DNA of 51,698 nt. Origin: an uncultured Prevotella sp. GTDB taxonomy: Bacteria; Bacteroidota; Bacteroidia; Bacteroidales; Bacteroidaceae. The first letter of the stretch is position 1, and every line of letters begins with the position of its first letter. The stretch lies in assembly GCA_947169185.1 (NCBI GenBank), contig CAMVOS010000017.1, forward strand, positions 1 through 51,698, in the 5' to 3' direction. Positions 1 to 8,396 of the stretch are shown in pieces. The notes beneath the pieces were generated by a model that did not search any database, had not been told where the DNA came from, and saw only the letters and a list, made by a program, of their open reading frames with translations. The position numbers and the translations under genes are program-made.

Positions 1-27
1 GCATGGGCCATGGACCGATCTACATGT

Positions 28-68
28 AAAAAAAGTCGGGCTAACCGAAAGGGTTGGCCCGAACTTTT
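28..68 (-). terminator. Rho-independent terminator of the haem-lipoprotein operon
   Basis: Read on the minus strand, a stem of about 12 bp (GTTCGGGCCAACC against GGTTAGCCCGAC, with one bulge) closes a 5-nt loop and is followed by seven T. It lies just downstream of the stop codon of the lipoprotein gene, so it ends that operon. The opposite side carries only four T, so it works best for minus-strand transcripts. Confidence 0.9.
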
Positions 69-72
69 ATAA

Positions 73-1554
73 TTACTGTGCAACAACGGTTGTCGGTGTG
101 CGTTGGTCGCTCTCTATCTGCTGGCCCATGGTGCGGGCATGGCTGTCGACAGGACGGGAGGTGAAGTCGGGGGTGTTGAAGGAATAGAGCGAGCGCTGGT
201 CGTACTGCTTGGGATGGCGCTGGGGCAACAAGAAGGGCTTGGTGGCACGACCCTTGTCGTCGATGCTGGCGAAATAGACACGGGTGTAGAGGCCGTCGCC
301 ACGACGACTGGTAAAGAGGAACCAGCGACTGTTGGTCGACCACGCATGCAAGCTCTCGGCCCTGTCGCTGTTTACGATGTCAAGGGGACGACGCTCAAGG
401 GTCTGCAGGTCCAAGAGCCACAGGTCGGCTTCAGGATGCCAGACGGAGAAGTAGCCGTAGGCCACCTGGGTATACATGATATAGCGTCCATCGTAGGACG
501 GTCGGGGCCACGTGACGCTTGTGCCCGTCGTGAAAGCGCTAATCAGTGTGTCGACATCGGTACCCAGTCGGCCAGTCTGAGCATCGAAGGCTACGCGGCA
601 GAGGCTGTACTTCTCGTGATCGTAGTCGGTGGGATAGACCTGGCGCTGAGCCGTGGTATAGTAGAGCCAACGGCCATCGGGCGAGAAAGCGGGGGTATTC
701 TCTGCCCACAAGCGGCGCATAGTCAGCGTGTCCTTCAGAATGGTATGTGTCTGGGTATCGTAGACGAAGACGTCGGACGAGCTGTCGTAGACCTCTATAC
801 GTTTCTTGCCAGCAGTATGGAACATCTGCGACGTCTTGTTGGTGGAGAAGGCGCAGTAACGACCATCGGGATGCCAATAGGGATAGACCATCGAGCCTCC
901 CAAGCTATCATTCTTGGCTACAAGGATTTCGTCCAAACCATTACGGTGGACGACAGTAGCCCCATGAGCCCCACGCACATGAAAGACATACTGGTCAGGG
1001 TTGGTATGGTTGGCGGTATGGCAGTTGATACACTGGTCGGGAACCTGAGTGGTTTCTAACAAAGCCGTTTCGTCGAAGGTGGCGAGGTCACGCTGATAGA
1101 GTCCCATCTTGCTATATATCTCGTAGCTGGGGGGAATGCGACGATAGGTAATACCCCATTCGCCGAGTGGCTCAGGACTGACAAAAATCTCGAAGCTGCG
1201 ATAACGTGTCCAACGTCCGTCCTTCTCAGCACAGACAGTGAACGTCAACATACCACCCTTATTGGTCTGCAACAGCTGGTGCCACTCGTCAATGTCGAAG
1301 TCAGCATAGTCGCCATTGACGTGCATCGCCCCACCCTTCGAACCTTTCACCTCGACATCAATGGTCTCGACTTCATCGTCAGCCATCGCGAAATTCAGTG
1401 GTGCGATACCGACAGGAATAGTGACATCCACGTAGTCAGGATAGATGTCCGGCAATGCGTCAACTGAAGTCACGTCTTTAGGCACAGACTGACACCCCAT
1501 CAGGCTGACGACCAACAGGAATAGCAGGGCAATATGTAATAACGGGTGTTTCAT
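73..1554 (-). CDS. Lipoprotein with a CxxCH haem-c motif and a TolB/PD40-like beta-propeller
   Basis: This 493-residue protein starts with a lipoprotein signal (hydrophobic stretch ending LMGC, Cys at residue 21), so the mature protein is membrane-anchored outside the cytoplasm. About residues 30-130 resemble a beta-sandwich. A single CINCH motif (CxxCH, the covalent haem-c attachment signature) follows near residue 175. The C-terminal 300 residues contain repeated HPDGRY / SPDGRW / SYDGRY blades typical of PD40/TolB beta-propellers. It begins 7 bp after the stop of the upstream membrane-protein gene and is the last gene before a strong terminator, so the two are probably cotranscribed. A single haem-c site plus propeller suggests an electron-transfer or sensing role, but the substrate is unknown. 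The haem call rests on the motif alone. No enzyme function is assigned. Confidence 0.8.
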   Translation of the reverse strand: MKHPLLHIALLFLLVVSLMGCQSVPKDVTSVDALPDIYPDYVDVTIPVGIAPLNFAMADDEVETIDVEVKGSKGGAMHVNGDYADFDIDEWHQLLQTNKGGMLTFTVCAEKDGRWTRYRSFEIFVSPEPLGEWGITYRRIPPSYEIYSKMGLYQRDLATFDETALLETTQVPDQCINCHTANHTNPDQYVFHVRGAHGATVVHRNGLDEILVAKNDSLGGSMVYPYWHPDGRYCAFSTNKTSQMFHTAGKKRIEVYDSSSDVFVYDTQTHTILKDTLTMRRLWAENTPAFSPDGRWLYYTTAQRQVYPTDYDHEKYSLCRVAFDAQTGRLGTDVDTLISAFTTGTSVTWPRPSYDGRYIMYTQVAYGYFSVWHPEADLWLLDLQTLERRPLDIVNSDRAESLHAWSTNSRWFLFTSRRGDGLYTRVYFASIDDKGRATKPFLLPQRHPKQYDQRSLYSFNTPDFTSRPVDSHARTMGQQIESDQRTPTTVVAQ

Positions 1555-1561
1555 ACGGCTA

Positions 1562-2800
1562 TCAGATAAAGAAAAAATCTTTAGTTTTCAGAAACGTGTC
1601 ATGCGATTTCTTCATAAAAGGATATTGCTCTATCAGCTTGGGATTGTCAACCAAGGGACGCATCTTACTGACCCAGCGGCGATAGAACGTCGTACGGTCC
1701 AAGATGGAAAGATACTTGCGAGCCAAGTCGTACTGTTCGGTAATGATACAAATCTCCGTCAGATTCTTCAGCGCCCTACCGCTTTTATTACAGTTGGGGA
1801 TATACTCCATAGCCTCGAAAGCAGCACGCTGGGAAATAGCAGTCCAAGACAGCTGGGTAGCCAGTTCGCTAACGATAAAGGCTGACGAGAGACTGCCACA
1901 ATATACGTTAAAATGTACATCGTCCAAACAGAAGACGGAAGGGGCACTCTCATACATGCCAACAGGAATGACTATCGAGGAGATGAGTTCCTGATAGCCA
2001 ATCTGCCCAGCATGATAGGAAGCTAATATGTAGGCACTTCTCACGGCAGGAGATTTTGGCGCAGGAAATTTCTGCAGAATCTTGTCCCACCGCTGCTGAC
2101 GAATCAGCATGTCGCACTCCATTTCCTCGTAGGTGCCCATCTCCTTGACACCACTCCAATCGTAGTCGATGCCCTTGGCAATTTGTCGCAACGGATAGGG
2201 CGTCACATACGCACTACCTACAAGACAGGCTGCAAACAACACGGCAGTAAGGGGAATCCAGCGGAGGCTACACAGCAGGAGCAATGCAGCCATCGGCCCC
2301 GTCAGCCAGTACATGACGGGAATGATTATGCACAGCACTATGAGCCGTATCCGCTTTGCCTGGATACTCATGAGCACACACCCTGCCGTCATCACAAGAA
2401 GTGCAGCTACCGTTGGTGTCAATGGGATATGAGGCAGCATGGCCAAATACCAAAACAGGACGGGAGGAATCAACGATAGCGGGAAGCGCACTTTGCCCTT
2501 GATGGTTGGGAAAAACTGTCGAAGCAACTTGGAAGTCAGCAACTGGGTAAGCACAAAAATGATAGCATAGGCCAATGCCCCATTAGCAGGATTCAAGAAA
2601 AACTGAGCGATACACTCCCCCATGTATTGAGCTGCGCCACCTGGTACCGCAAGGCGTTCCGTCAGATAGTCGCTAGTCCACAGGAACAACTGCGACATCT
2701 CCCTAACCACGGGTATGAAGGGATAAAAGAAAAACCAGAAACAGAACACAATGATGGCCAGAAATGCCACCGTCGCCTGCTCCCGATATTTGGATATCAT
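1562..2800 (-). CDS. Polytopic inner-membrane protein, possibly DUF6057-type
   Basis: The N-terminal two thirds (about residues 10-220) form several hydrophobic segments, for example FLAIIVFCFWFFFYPFIP and a run of Leu/Ile-rich helices. The C-terminal 200 residues are soluble and helical (MGTYEEMECDMLIRQQRW and later), resembling TPR-like repeats. The architecture reminds me of the DUF6057 family found beside TolB-like lipoproteins in Bacteroides, but this is from memory and unverified. I chose the ATG that opens MISKYREQ; a GTG 15 bp upstream (2815) is the alternative. A TACCTTTG promoter box lies about 35 bp upstream. It is the first gene of a two-gene operon with the haem-motif lipoprotein, so a membrane complex is plausible. 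Function unknown. Confidence 0.75.
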   Translation of the reverse strand: MISKYREQATVAFLAIIVFCFWFFFYPFIPVVREMSQLFLWTSDYLTERLAVPGGAAQYMGECIAQFFLNPANGALAYAIIFVLTQLLTSKLLRQFFPTIKGKVRFPLSLIPPVLFWYLAMLPHIPLTPTVAALLVMTAGCVLMSIQAKRIRLIVLCIIIPVMYWLTGPMAALLLLCSLRWIPLTAVLFAACLVGSAYVTPYPLRQIAKGIDYDWSGVKEMGTYEEMECDMLIRQQRWDKILQKFPAPKSPAVRSAYILASYHAGQIGYQELISSIVIPVGMYESAPSVFCLDDVHFNVYCGSLSSAFIVSELATQLSWTAISQRAAFEAMEYIPNCNKSGRALKNLTEICIITEQYDLARKYLSILDRTTFYRRWVSKMRPLVDNPKLIEQYPFMKKSHDTFLKTKDFFFI

Positions 2801-2833
2801 GGTCTTTATATTCACAACTCTCCAATTTTATCG

Positions 2834-2841
2834 CAAAGGTA
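2834..2841 (-). promoter_or_regulatory. Bacteroidetes -7 box (TACCTTTG) for the membrane-protein/lipoprotein operon
   Basis: Minus-strand TACCTTTG followed by C matches the TAnnTTTG consensus of the primary Bacteroidetes sigma factor. It sits about 20-35 bp upstream of the first start codon, as expected. Confidence 0.75.
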
Positions 2842-2875
2842 CGAAAAAAGCAGTGAAATGCCAAAGGAAACGAAC

Positions 2876-2906
2876 AAAAAGATGCTGCACCAAGCGATGC
2901 AGCATC
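2876..2906 (-). terminator. Terminator of the SusC-SusD operon
   Basis: On the minus strand GATGCTGC pairs perfectly with GCAGCATC across a 10-nt loop and is followed by TTTTTG. It lies about 30 bp beyond the SusD stop codon. Confidence 0.85.
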
Positions 2907-2934
2907 CTTTTGATTAATCTCGTTGTCTTATCAA

Positions 2935-4875
2935 TTATTTATATGCAGGATTCTGCTCGAGGAGCGTATTCTTCAAAATCTCATCAGCAGGGATAGGCAT
3001 ATCCATCTTTCTGATGTCGAAATCGAACTCACGCTTTGACCAAGGATAGTTAGCATAGTCTGAACCACCGTCATCCTTTGGATAGTTATAGTTGATGTGA
3101 TCCTCGATATAACCAGACTTGATCATATCTGGGCAGAGACACCACTCGGAGTTGAACTCCTTACGACGTTCCTCGTTGACAGCAACCTTCCAAGCCTCAG
3201 AGGTGTGCATATAGCCTACGCGATTGGGCTTTGCCTGAAGAGCAGTGTAGTATTCCTTTGCAGAAGGAACAGCAACAGCAGTTTCAATGACGCCAATAGG
3301 ATATTCGGTCATATTGGCAGGCTTCAACTCAGGACGAGGATTCTCGTTATTACCCTGCCAAGGATAAGCGTTGTAGACATTGTTGAAGTGTGAACAGTAA
3401 CGGCTATAGTCCTCACCAACGGTCAAGTTACCCCATGCGCGGTTGCGGAGAATATCAAGTTGTTTCCAACCCTCATTATCATCGCCTGTACGGAAGCAGC
3501 ACTCGGCATAGTCGAGCAAAACGTTTGCATAACGCTTGCCGTAGATGATTGTAGGACACCACATCTGAGTACCCCATGAGTTACCATCAGCATATGCATT
3601 ACGCCAGAATTTCGTTGTCCAGATAGCAGGAGCGAACTCACCATTAGTAAAGTGGAACTGCATGGTCTTCGTACCAGACATCACACCCTTCTCATTGAGG
3701 AATGGGTGAACAACCTTTCCGTACTTAGGATCTTCAGGCTTGTCAAATTTCGTTCCAACAGAGTCCTTCAAGTAGGGATGATAACCCCAAACCTTATCAG
3801 ACTTAGCGATACCATACTTAGCCATCTGGTCAGCGGGTACAGCGCCCGTTACACACGATGCATCACGACGGGTGTCACCAGGTTCATAGCAAGCATACCA
3901 TTCCCAAGAGAGATACTGAGAACCCCAACCGCCATTTTCAGGACAAGCGGTAAACCACTTGAACATGTTAGGATTACAGAAGGTTATGGTACGGTCACCA
4001 CCCCAGCTGTTCCACTGCTCACCTTCGTCAGAGCACATAGCCCAAATACACTCCTTGTTCCAGAAACCAGCGGGATCCCAGTTGGTAGCGAAATTGGTAG
4101 AGAGTTCGTATGGACCATTCTCGATAATATCCTTTAATTCAGCCTTTGCCTTAGCGTAGCAGTCAGCAGCCTTGTCCGGACAACGGAAAGCCTTCCACAT
4201 ATAGGCATCAGCAAGGTAAGCCTTTGCCATACCCTTGGTGCAACGACCATACTGTTTATCGTATGGTTCCCACTCAAGAAGTTTAGCAGCCTCTGAGAAG
4301 TCTGAAATGATGAAGTCCCACATCTCTTCGTATGTCTTAGCAGCAGCCTTGTTGGGAGTATTGTCGAAGTCCTCGCCAGTGGCAAGCATAGGTACACGAC
4401 CGAACGTGGTAGCTAGCCAAGTGTAGAAATAGCCACGGAGTGCTCTGGCCTCACCTTCACAGAATTTCTTTGCATTATCACTAACATCCTTAGCAGAGCC
4501 CAGACCTGTCAGATAGAGGTTTACGCGGTTGATGGCAGCGTATGCGTGAGCCCAACCTTCACCAAGTTCACCAACGTTGGCGTCCCAGGTCTGATTAAGG
4601 AATTTCACGTCCCAACCGGTACACTGTGTATCCATGGTTGGATGACTACCTGTAAACAAGTTGGGTTTGTAACCCCAGCTATTATCCTGCTTACTAACAT
4701 TATTGTATGCATAGATACCGTTCAAGCCACGGCGAGCATACTCATCACCCGCAAACTGTGAATTGATATCCAGTATATCATATTGTGGTACGTCAAGGAA
4801 ATCATCGTTGTTACATGAAGACAGAGCAACAACTCCAAGACCTGCCAATGCAAAATATTTAATTATTTTTTTCAT
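2935..4875 (-). CDS. SusD/RagB-family glycan-binding outer-membrane lipoprotein
   Basis: This 646-residue protein has a lipoprotein signal (MKKIIKYFALAGLGVVALSSC, Cys 21), then the SusD hallmark start (NNDDFLDVPQ) and TPR-like helices (GEARALRGYFYTWLATTFGRVP). The C-terminal RagB-type end contains RRKEFNSEW...DMIKSG and closes with EILKNTLLEQNPAYK. SusD proteins bind oligosaccharide at the cell surface and form a lid on the partner SusC channel. The gene lies 22 bp downstream of the SusC gene on the same strand and is followed by a terminator, so the two form one unit. Many aromatic residues (WNSWGGDR, WGSQYLSWEWYACYEPG) fit a carbohydrate-binding platform. The glycan cannot be read from this protein alone. 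Confidence 0.95.
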   Translation of the reverse strand: MKKIIKYFALAGLGVVALSSCNNDDFLDVPQYDILDINSQFAGDEYARRGLNGIYAYNNVSKQDNSWGYKPNLFTGSHPTMDTQCTGWDVKFLNQTWDANVGELGEGWAHAYAAINRVNLYLTGLGSAKDVSDNAKKFCEGEARALRGYFYTWLATTFGRVPMLATGEDFDNTPNKAAAKTYEEMWDFIISDFSEAAKLLEWEPYDKQYGRCTKGMAKAYLADAYMWKAFRCPDKAADCYAKAKAELKDIIENGPYELSTNFATNWDPAGFWNKECIWAMCSDEGEQWNSWGGDRTITFCNPNMFKWFTACPENGGWGSQYLSWEWYACYEPGDTRRDASCVTGAVPADQMAKYGIAKSDKVWGYHPYLKDSVGTKFDKPEDPKYGKVVHPFLNEKGVMSGTKTMQFHFTNGEFAPAIWTTKFWRNAYADGNSWGTQMWCPTIIYGKRYANVLLDYAECCFRTGDDNEGWKQLDILRNRAWGNLTVGEDYSRYCSHFNNVYNAYPWQGNNENPRPELKPANMTEYPIGVIETAVAVPSAKEYYTALQAKPNRVGYMHTSEAWKVAVNEERRKEFNSEWCLCPDMIKSGYIEDHINYNYPKDDGGSDYANYPWSKREFDFDIRKMDMPIPADEILKNTLLEQNPAYK

Positions 4876-4897
4876 ATTCTTATTCTATTAAAAGTAA

Positions 4898-7800
4898 TTA
4901 GAAGGTGACATTAAGACCAAACTGGAATGTGCGAGGAGTTGCATAACGGCCAGTATCGAGACCAGTATAAATTACACTACCCTGACCAACTTCAGGATCA
5001 CCATACTTGGTGTACGGAGAGATCGTGCAGAGATTCTGGATTGCAAAATATGCACGTGCAGCCGTAATACCAACGGTATTCAGCAGAGTCTTAGGAATAT
5101 TATAGCCAACCTGGATATTGCTTATCTTCAGGAAGTTACCATTCTCAATCCAAGCGTCGCTAACACGGCTGTTCTTGTTATTGTCAAGACGGGTCAGACG
5201 TGGGAGAGAAGCACCGGTATTGGTTGGGCTCCACATGTTATTGTAACTATCCTGTAAAAGTGCAGGAGTCCAAGAGTCATCAGAAGGATTCATGACACTC
5301 ATACGCATCTTAGAATATGAAAGAATGTCCATACCCAGAACGCCGTATGTATAGAGGCTGAAGTCCCAGTTCTTGTAATTGACGCTAACATTCAAACCGA
5401 AGTTGAACGAAGGCAGACCATTACCAATAACCTGACGGTCTTTATCATCCAAGGTACCATTTCCATCGGTATCTACGAACAGGAAGTCACCCATTGCAGC
5501 ATTCTGACCCTGTTTCTTAGCCTTCGCTAAATCTTCTTCAGTATTGATAATGCCAGCGACTTTGTAACCGTAGTAAGAACCTACAGCCTCGCCCTCACGA
5601 CAGATGGAGTGGTTGTCCCACTGGAAGCCTGTGCCATTGACAGCACCGAGGTTTGAACCGTCGATATCATCAGCAGAATAGGTGCTGTTGCCACCGCTAC
5701 ATGTTGAGGTATAGTCAACACCCATCTTCTTAATCTCGTTCTTCAGAGTAGAACCATTGAATGCAACGTTGATACCCAAATCCTTGCTTAAGCGCTTGCT
5801 GTAGTTCACAGAGAACTCGAAACCGTAGTTATTAATCTGACCAAAGTTGGTATAGATAGAAGAATAACCGGCTGACTGGCGAATCTGACGATCGAGCAAG
5901 AGGTCCTTAGTCTTACGGCTGAAGTAATCCAAGGTAATATTCAAGTCGCCATCCAGGAAACCAAGATCAAGACCTAAGTTGAGCTGTTCGTTGGTCTCCC
6001 ACTTCAAGTTATAGTCTACCAGAGGAGCAAAGAAACCTGTTTCACGGGCGAATGAGCCTGTTGAGCCGCCACCTTCTCCCAGCTTATAGAACTGGTAGTT
6101 AGTATCAGCAGAAGAAAGGGCAATGGTAGAACGACCAGCAATACCACCAGCATTACCTGTCTGACCCCAACCGATACGAACCTTAGCATTACTGATAGCC
6201 TTCACGTCCTTCAGGAACGACTCTTCCTTTACGCGCCATGCAATAGCTGCAGAGGGGAATGTAGCCCAACGGTTTCTTGCAGAGAAGTTAGAAGAACCGT
6301 CACGACGTACAGTAGCCGTCAAAATATAACGGTCAAAGAGGTTGTAAATCAAACGGCCATAGTATGAAATGGTACGAACCTTAGCATTGAAACCACCATT
6401 ACCATTAATTGACGACTTATCGTCTGCAAGTGAAATAAGACGGTTATCGGGCGAAAGGAAAGTATGTGCACTTGCACTTACCCATGAACCCTCGTAATCG
6501 CTGACAGAGTTACCAACCATCAGTGTCAGGTTGTTGAAATCAGTATTCCAGTTGTAGGTCAAGTAAGTTTCAATACCCTTGGAAATACCCTTGCTCTGGC
6601 TCAGACCGAAGTTGTAATATTCCTTGTCACGTCCTTCGTAGTTCACCTTGGTCATCTTTCCGCCAATATAGTTGTAGCGCTCATACTTACCAGAGAACTC
6701 GTCGTTGTCAGAATTTGTCTGAGTCCAATTGGCGATAGAATGAAGGTTCAGCTTATGCTCCTTAAGATTGAGCAGAGTAATATCAATATAGGGATTGATA
6801 GAGATGCGCGAGTTGCGGGTCTCGCGACCGATTTCCATCTGAGTAGCGTATGGGTTCTGAGCACCAGCAGTCATACCTTCCCAACCATCAGGCGTTGGGG
6901 CTTTACTAGCACCGTATGTACCATCGGGGTTCACAACATTCACCTTGACATGCTCACCTGTTGTATCATCAATATAGTCTATTGATGGAGCCATCTGAGC
7001 AATATCGCGCTGAGAAGAAAGGTTCTGGTTGTTGCCAAGACCGATGTTATTACCCTTGATGGTAGAATATGAGTAGTTCATGTCACCACCGAACTCAATG
7101 TAATCGTTCACCTTAGATTTTACGCTTGCACGAGAGGTCAGACGATTATAGCGGGTGTTGACAATAATACCCTTTGTGTCGAGATAACCAAGAGAGAAAT
7201 TATACTGAGTCTTGTCTGTACCACCACTTGCAGAGATACCATACTGCTGACGGAGACCTACTTGATACATCTGATCTTGCCAGTCAATATAATTGCGCTT
7301 ACCATCGTAAACCTCAGACCAAATCTGATTGTTCAGAGTCTGACCGTCATTAGCCTTTGACTCACGGATAGAACGAGCATAGTCATCACCTGTGAGTGTC
7401 TTAAGCTTGTAAGGAAGGGTCTGGAAACCCCAGTCGGCAGTAATATTGACATTCATCTTACCTTTCTGACCGTGCTTGGTAGTAATCATGATGACACCAT
7501 TGGCACCAGCAGAACCATAAATAGCGGTTGCAGAAGCATCCTTCAGAATCTCAATATTCTCAATGTCAGCAGGATTCACAAAGTCTGCATCAGAGCCGAC
7601 CTGCACACCATCAACAACATAGAGAGGCTGAGCGTCACCATTGATAGTACCGATACCACGGATACGGATAGCAGACTTAGCGCCAGGAGCGCCGTCCTGG
7701 TTAGTTACCATCACACCTGCAGCAGCACCCTGAAGTGCTTGAGCAATGTTGACAGGAACCTTGCGTTCCATCTGTTCCCTGTTGATAGTAGCAACAGATC

Positions 7801-8164
7801 CTGAGATGTCACTCTTTTTCATCGTACCATAACCGATGACGACGACGTCGTTCAACATTTGTGTGTCTTCTTTCAGGGTAACGCTAAGGTTGCTCTTACC
7901 ACCAACCTTTACGTTCTGAGGCAGGTAGCCAACATACGAAATGTTTAAGGTTGAACTAGAGGATGCCTTGATGCTGAAGTTACCGTTGAAGTCGGTCACT
8001 GTGGCATCATTGCTACCTTGTACTTTGACTGTTGCACCAATAATTGGTTCGCCAGCCTCGTCACTGACCGTTCCCTTGACTGTCTGAGCATTCATCCCAA
8101 GAGGAATCATGCAGAGCAGGAACAGCACTGCCAATGTTTTCTGTAACTTTTTAAAGTTCCACAT
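4898..8164 (-). CDS. SusC/RagA-family TonB-dependent outer-membrane transporter
   Basis: This 1088-residue protein has a signal peptide (ending GMNAQ, about residue 26) and a carboxypeptidase-D regulatory-like domain (TVKGTVSDEAGEPIIGATVKVQG...VGYLPQ, about 28-100). A TonB box-like stretch and plug domain follow (DVVVIGYGTMKKSDISGSVATI), then the long beta-barrel ending in FQFGLNVTF with a C-terminal Phe. It imports oligosaccharides across the outer membrane using TonB energy, in complex with the SusD partner encoded directly downstream. A TAAATTTG promoter box lies about 80 bp upstream of the ATG, giving the SusC-SusD pair its own transcription start, separate from the enzyme operon upstream. 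Length and domain order are normal for the family. Confidence 0.96.
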   Translation of the reverse strand: MWNFKKLQKTLAVLFLLCMIPLGMNAQTVKGTVSDEAGEPIIGATVKVQGSNDATVTDFNGNFSIKASSSSTLNISYVGYLPQNVKVGGKSNLSVTLKEDTQMLNDVVVIGYGTMKKSDISGSVATINREQMERKVPVNIAQALQGAAAGVMVTNQDGAPGAKSAIRIRGIGTINGDAQPLYVVDGVQVGSDADFVNPADIENIEILKDASATAIYGSAGANGVIMITTKHGQKGKMNVNITADWGFQTLPYKLKTLTGDDYARSIRESKANDGQTLNNQIWSEVYDGKRNYIDWQDQMYQVGLRQQYGISASGGTDKTQYNFSLGYLDTKGIIVNTRYNRLTSRASVKSKVNDYIEFGGDMNYSYSTIKGNNIGLGNNQNLSSQRDIAQMAPSIDYIDDTTGEHVKVNVVNPDGTYGASKAPTPDGWEGMTAGAQNPYATQMEIGRETRNSRISINPYIDITLLNLKEHKLNLHSIANWTQTNSDNDEFSGKYERYNYIGGKMTKVNYEGRDKEYYNFGLSQSKGISKGIETYLTYNWNTDFNNLTLMVGNSVSDYEGSWVSASAHTFLSPDNRLISLADDKSSINGNGGFNAKVRTISYYGRLIYNLFDRYILTATVRRDGSSNFSARNRWATFPSAAIAWRVKEESFLKDVKAISNAKVRIGWGQTGNAGGIAGRSTIALSSADTNYQFYKLGEGGGSTGSFARETGFFAPLVDYNLKWETNEQLNLGLDLGFLDGDLNITLDYFSRKTKDLLLDRQIRQSAGYSSIYTNFGQINNYGFEFSVNYSKRLSKDLGINVAFNGSTLKNEIKKMGVDYTSTCSGGNSTYSADDIDGSNLGAVNGTGFQWDNHSICREGEAVGSYYGYKVAGIINTEEDLAKAKKQGQNAAMGDFLFVDTDGNGTLDDKDRQVIGNGLPSFNFGLNVSVNYKNWDFSLYTYGVLGMDILSYSKMRMSVMNPSDDSWTPALLQDSYNNMWSPTNTGASLPRLTRLDNNKNSRVSDAWIENGNFLKISNIQVGYNIPKTLLNTVGITAARAYFAIQNLCTISPYTKYGDPEVGQGSVIYTGLDTGRYATPRTFQFGLNVTF

Positions 8165-8243
8165 AAATTTAGTTTTAGTTAATTAAAATAATTAAAGATG
8201 AATAAAGTTGTTTATAAGTTAATTTCTTAGAATTTTGACGGTG

Positions 8244-8251
8244 CAAATTTA
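8244..8251 (-). promoter_or_regulatory. -7 box (TAAATTTG) for SusC-SusD
   Basis: The minus strand reads TAAATTTGC, a full TAnnTTTG match, in an AT-rich 232-bp spacer. The predicted transcript starts near 8237 and has an untranslated leader of about 70 nt, longer than most leaders in this window. That leaves room for post-transcriptional control, although no defined structure was recognised. Confidence 0.7.
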
Positions 8252-8340
8252 GAGAATATTATAATAACATTATTTATTTTATGTTACAAAAACTTTACGA
8301 TTTGTAATGACTAAGTTTAGATGTGGGGATAACACACACA

Positions 8341-8370
8341 AATCCCCCGATAATTACTATCAGGGGATTT
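8341..8370 (-). terminator. Hairpin downstream of the GH31 gene, probable terminator
   Basis: AATCCCC pairs with GGGGATT, and an inner GATA/TATC stem extends it around a short loop. It begins 27 bp after the stop codon of the last enzyme gene and precedes the SusC promoter, so it separates the two units of the locus. The T tract is short on the minus strand (ATTTG) and longer on the plus strand, so its strength as a minus-strand terminator is uncertain. Confidence 0.6.
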
Positions 8371-8396
8371 TGTATAATATTTTTTAAGATTTGGGA

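Noticed and set aside
103..1059. 318-codon plus-strand open frame opposite the haem-motif lipoprotein
   Set aside because: It is a mirror of the real minus-strand gene, with no promoter, no recognisable domain and an Arg/Gly/Val-rich composition.
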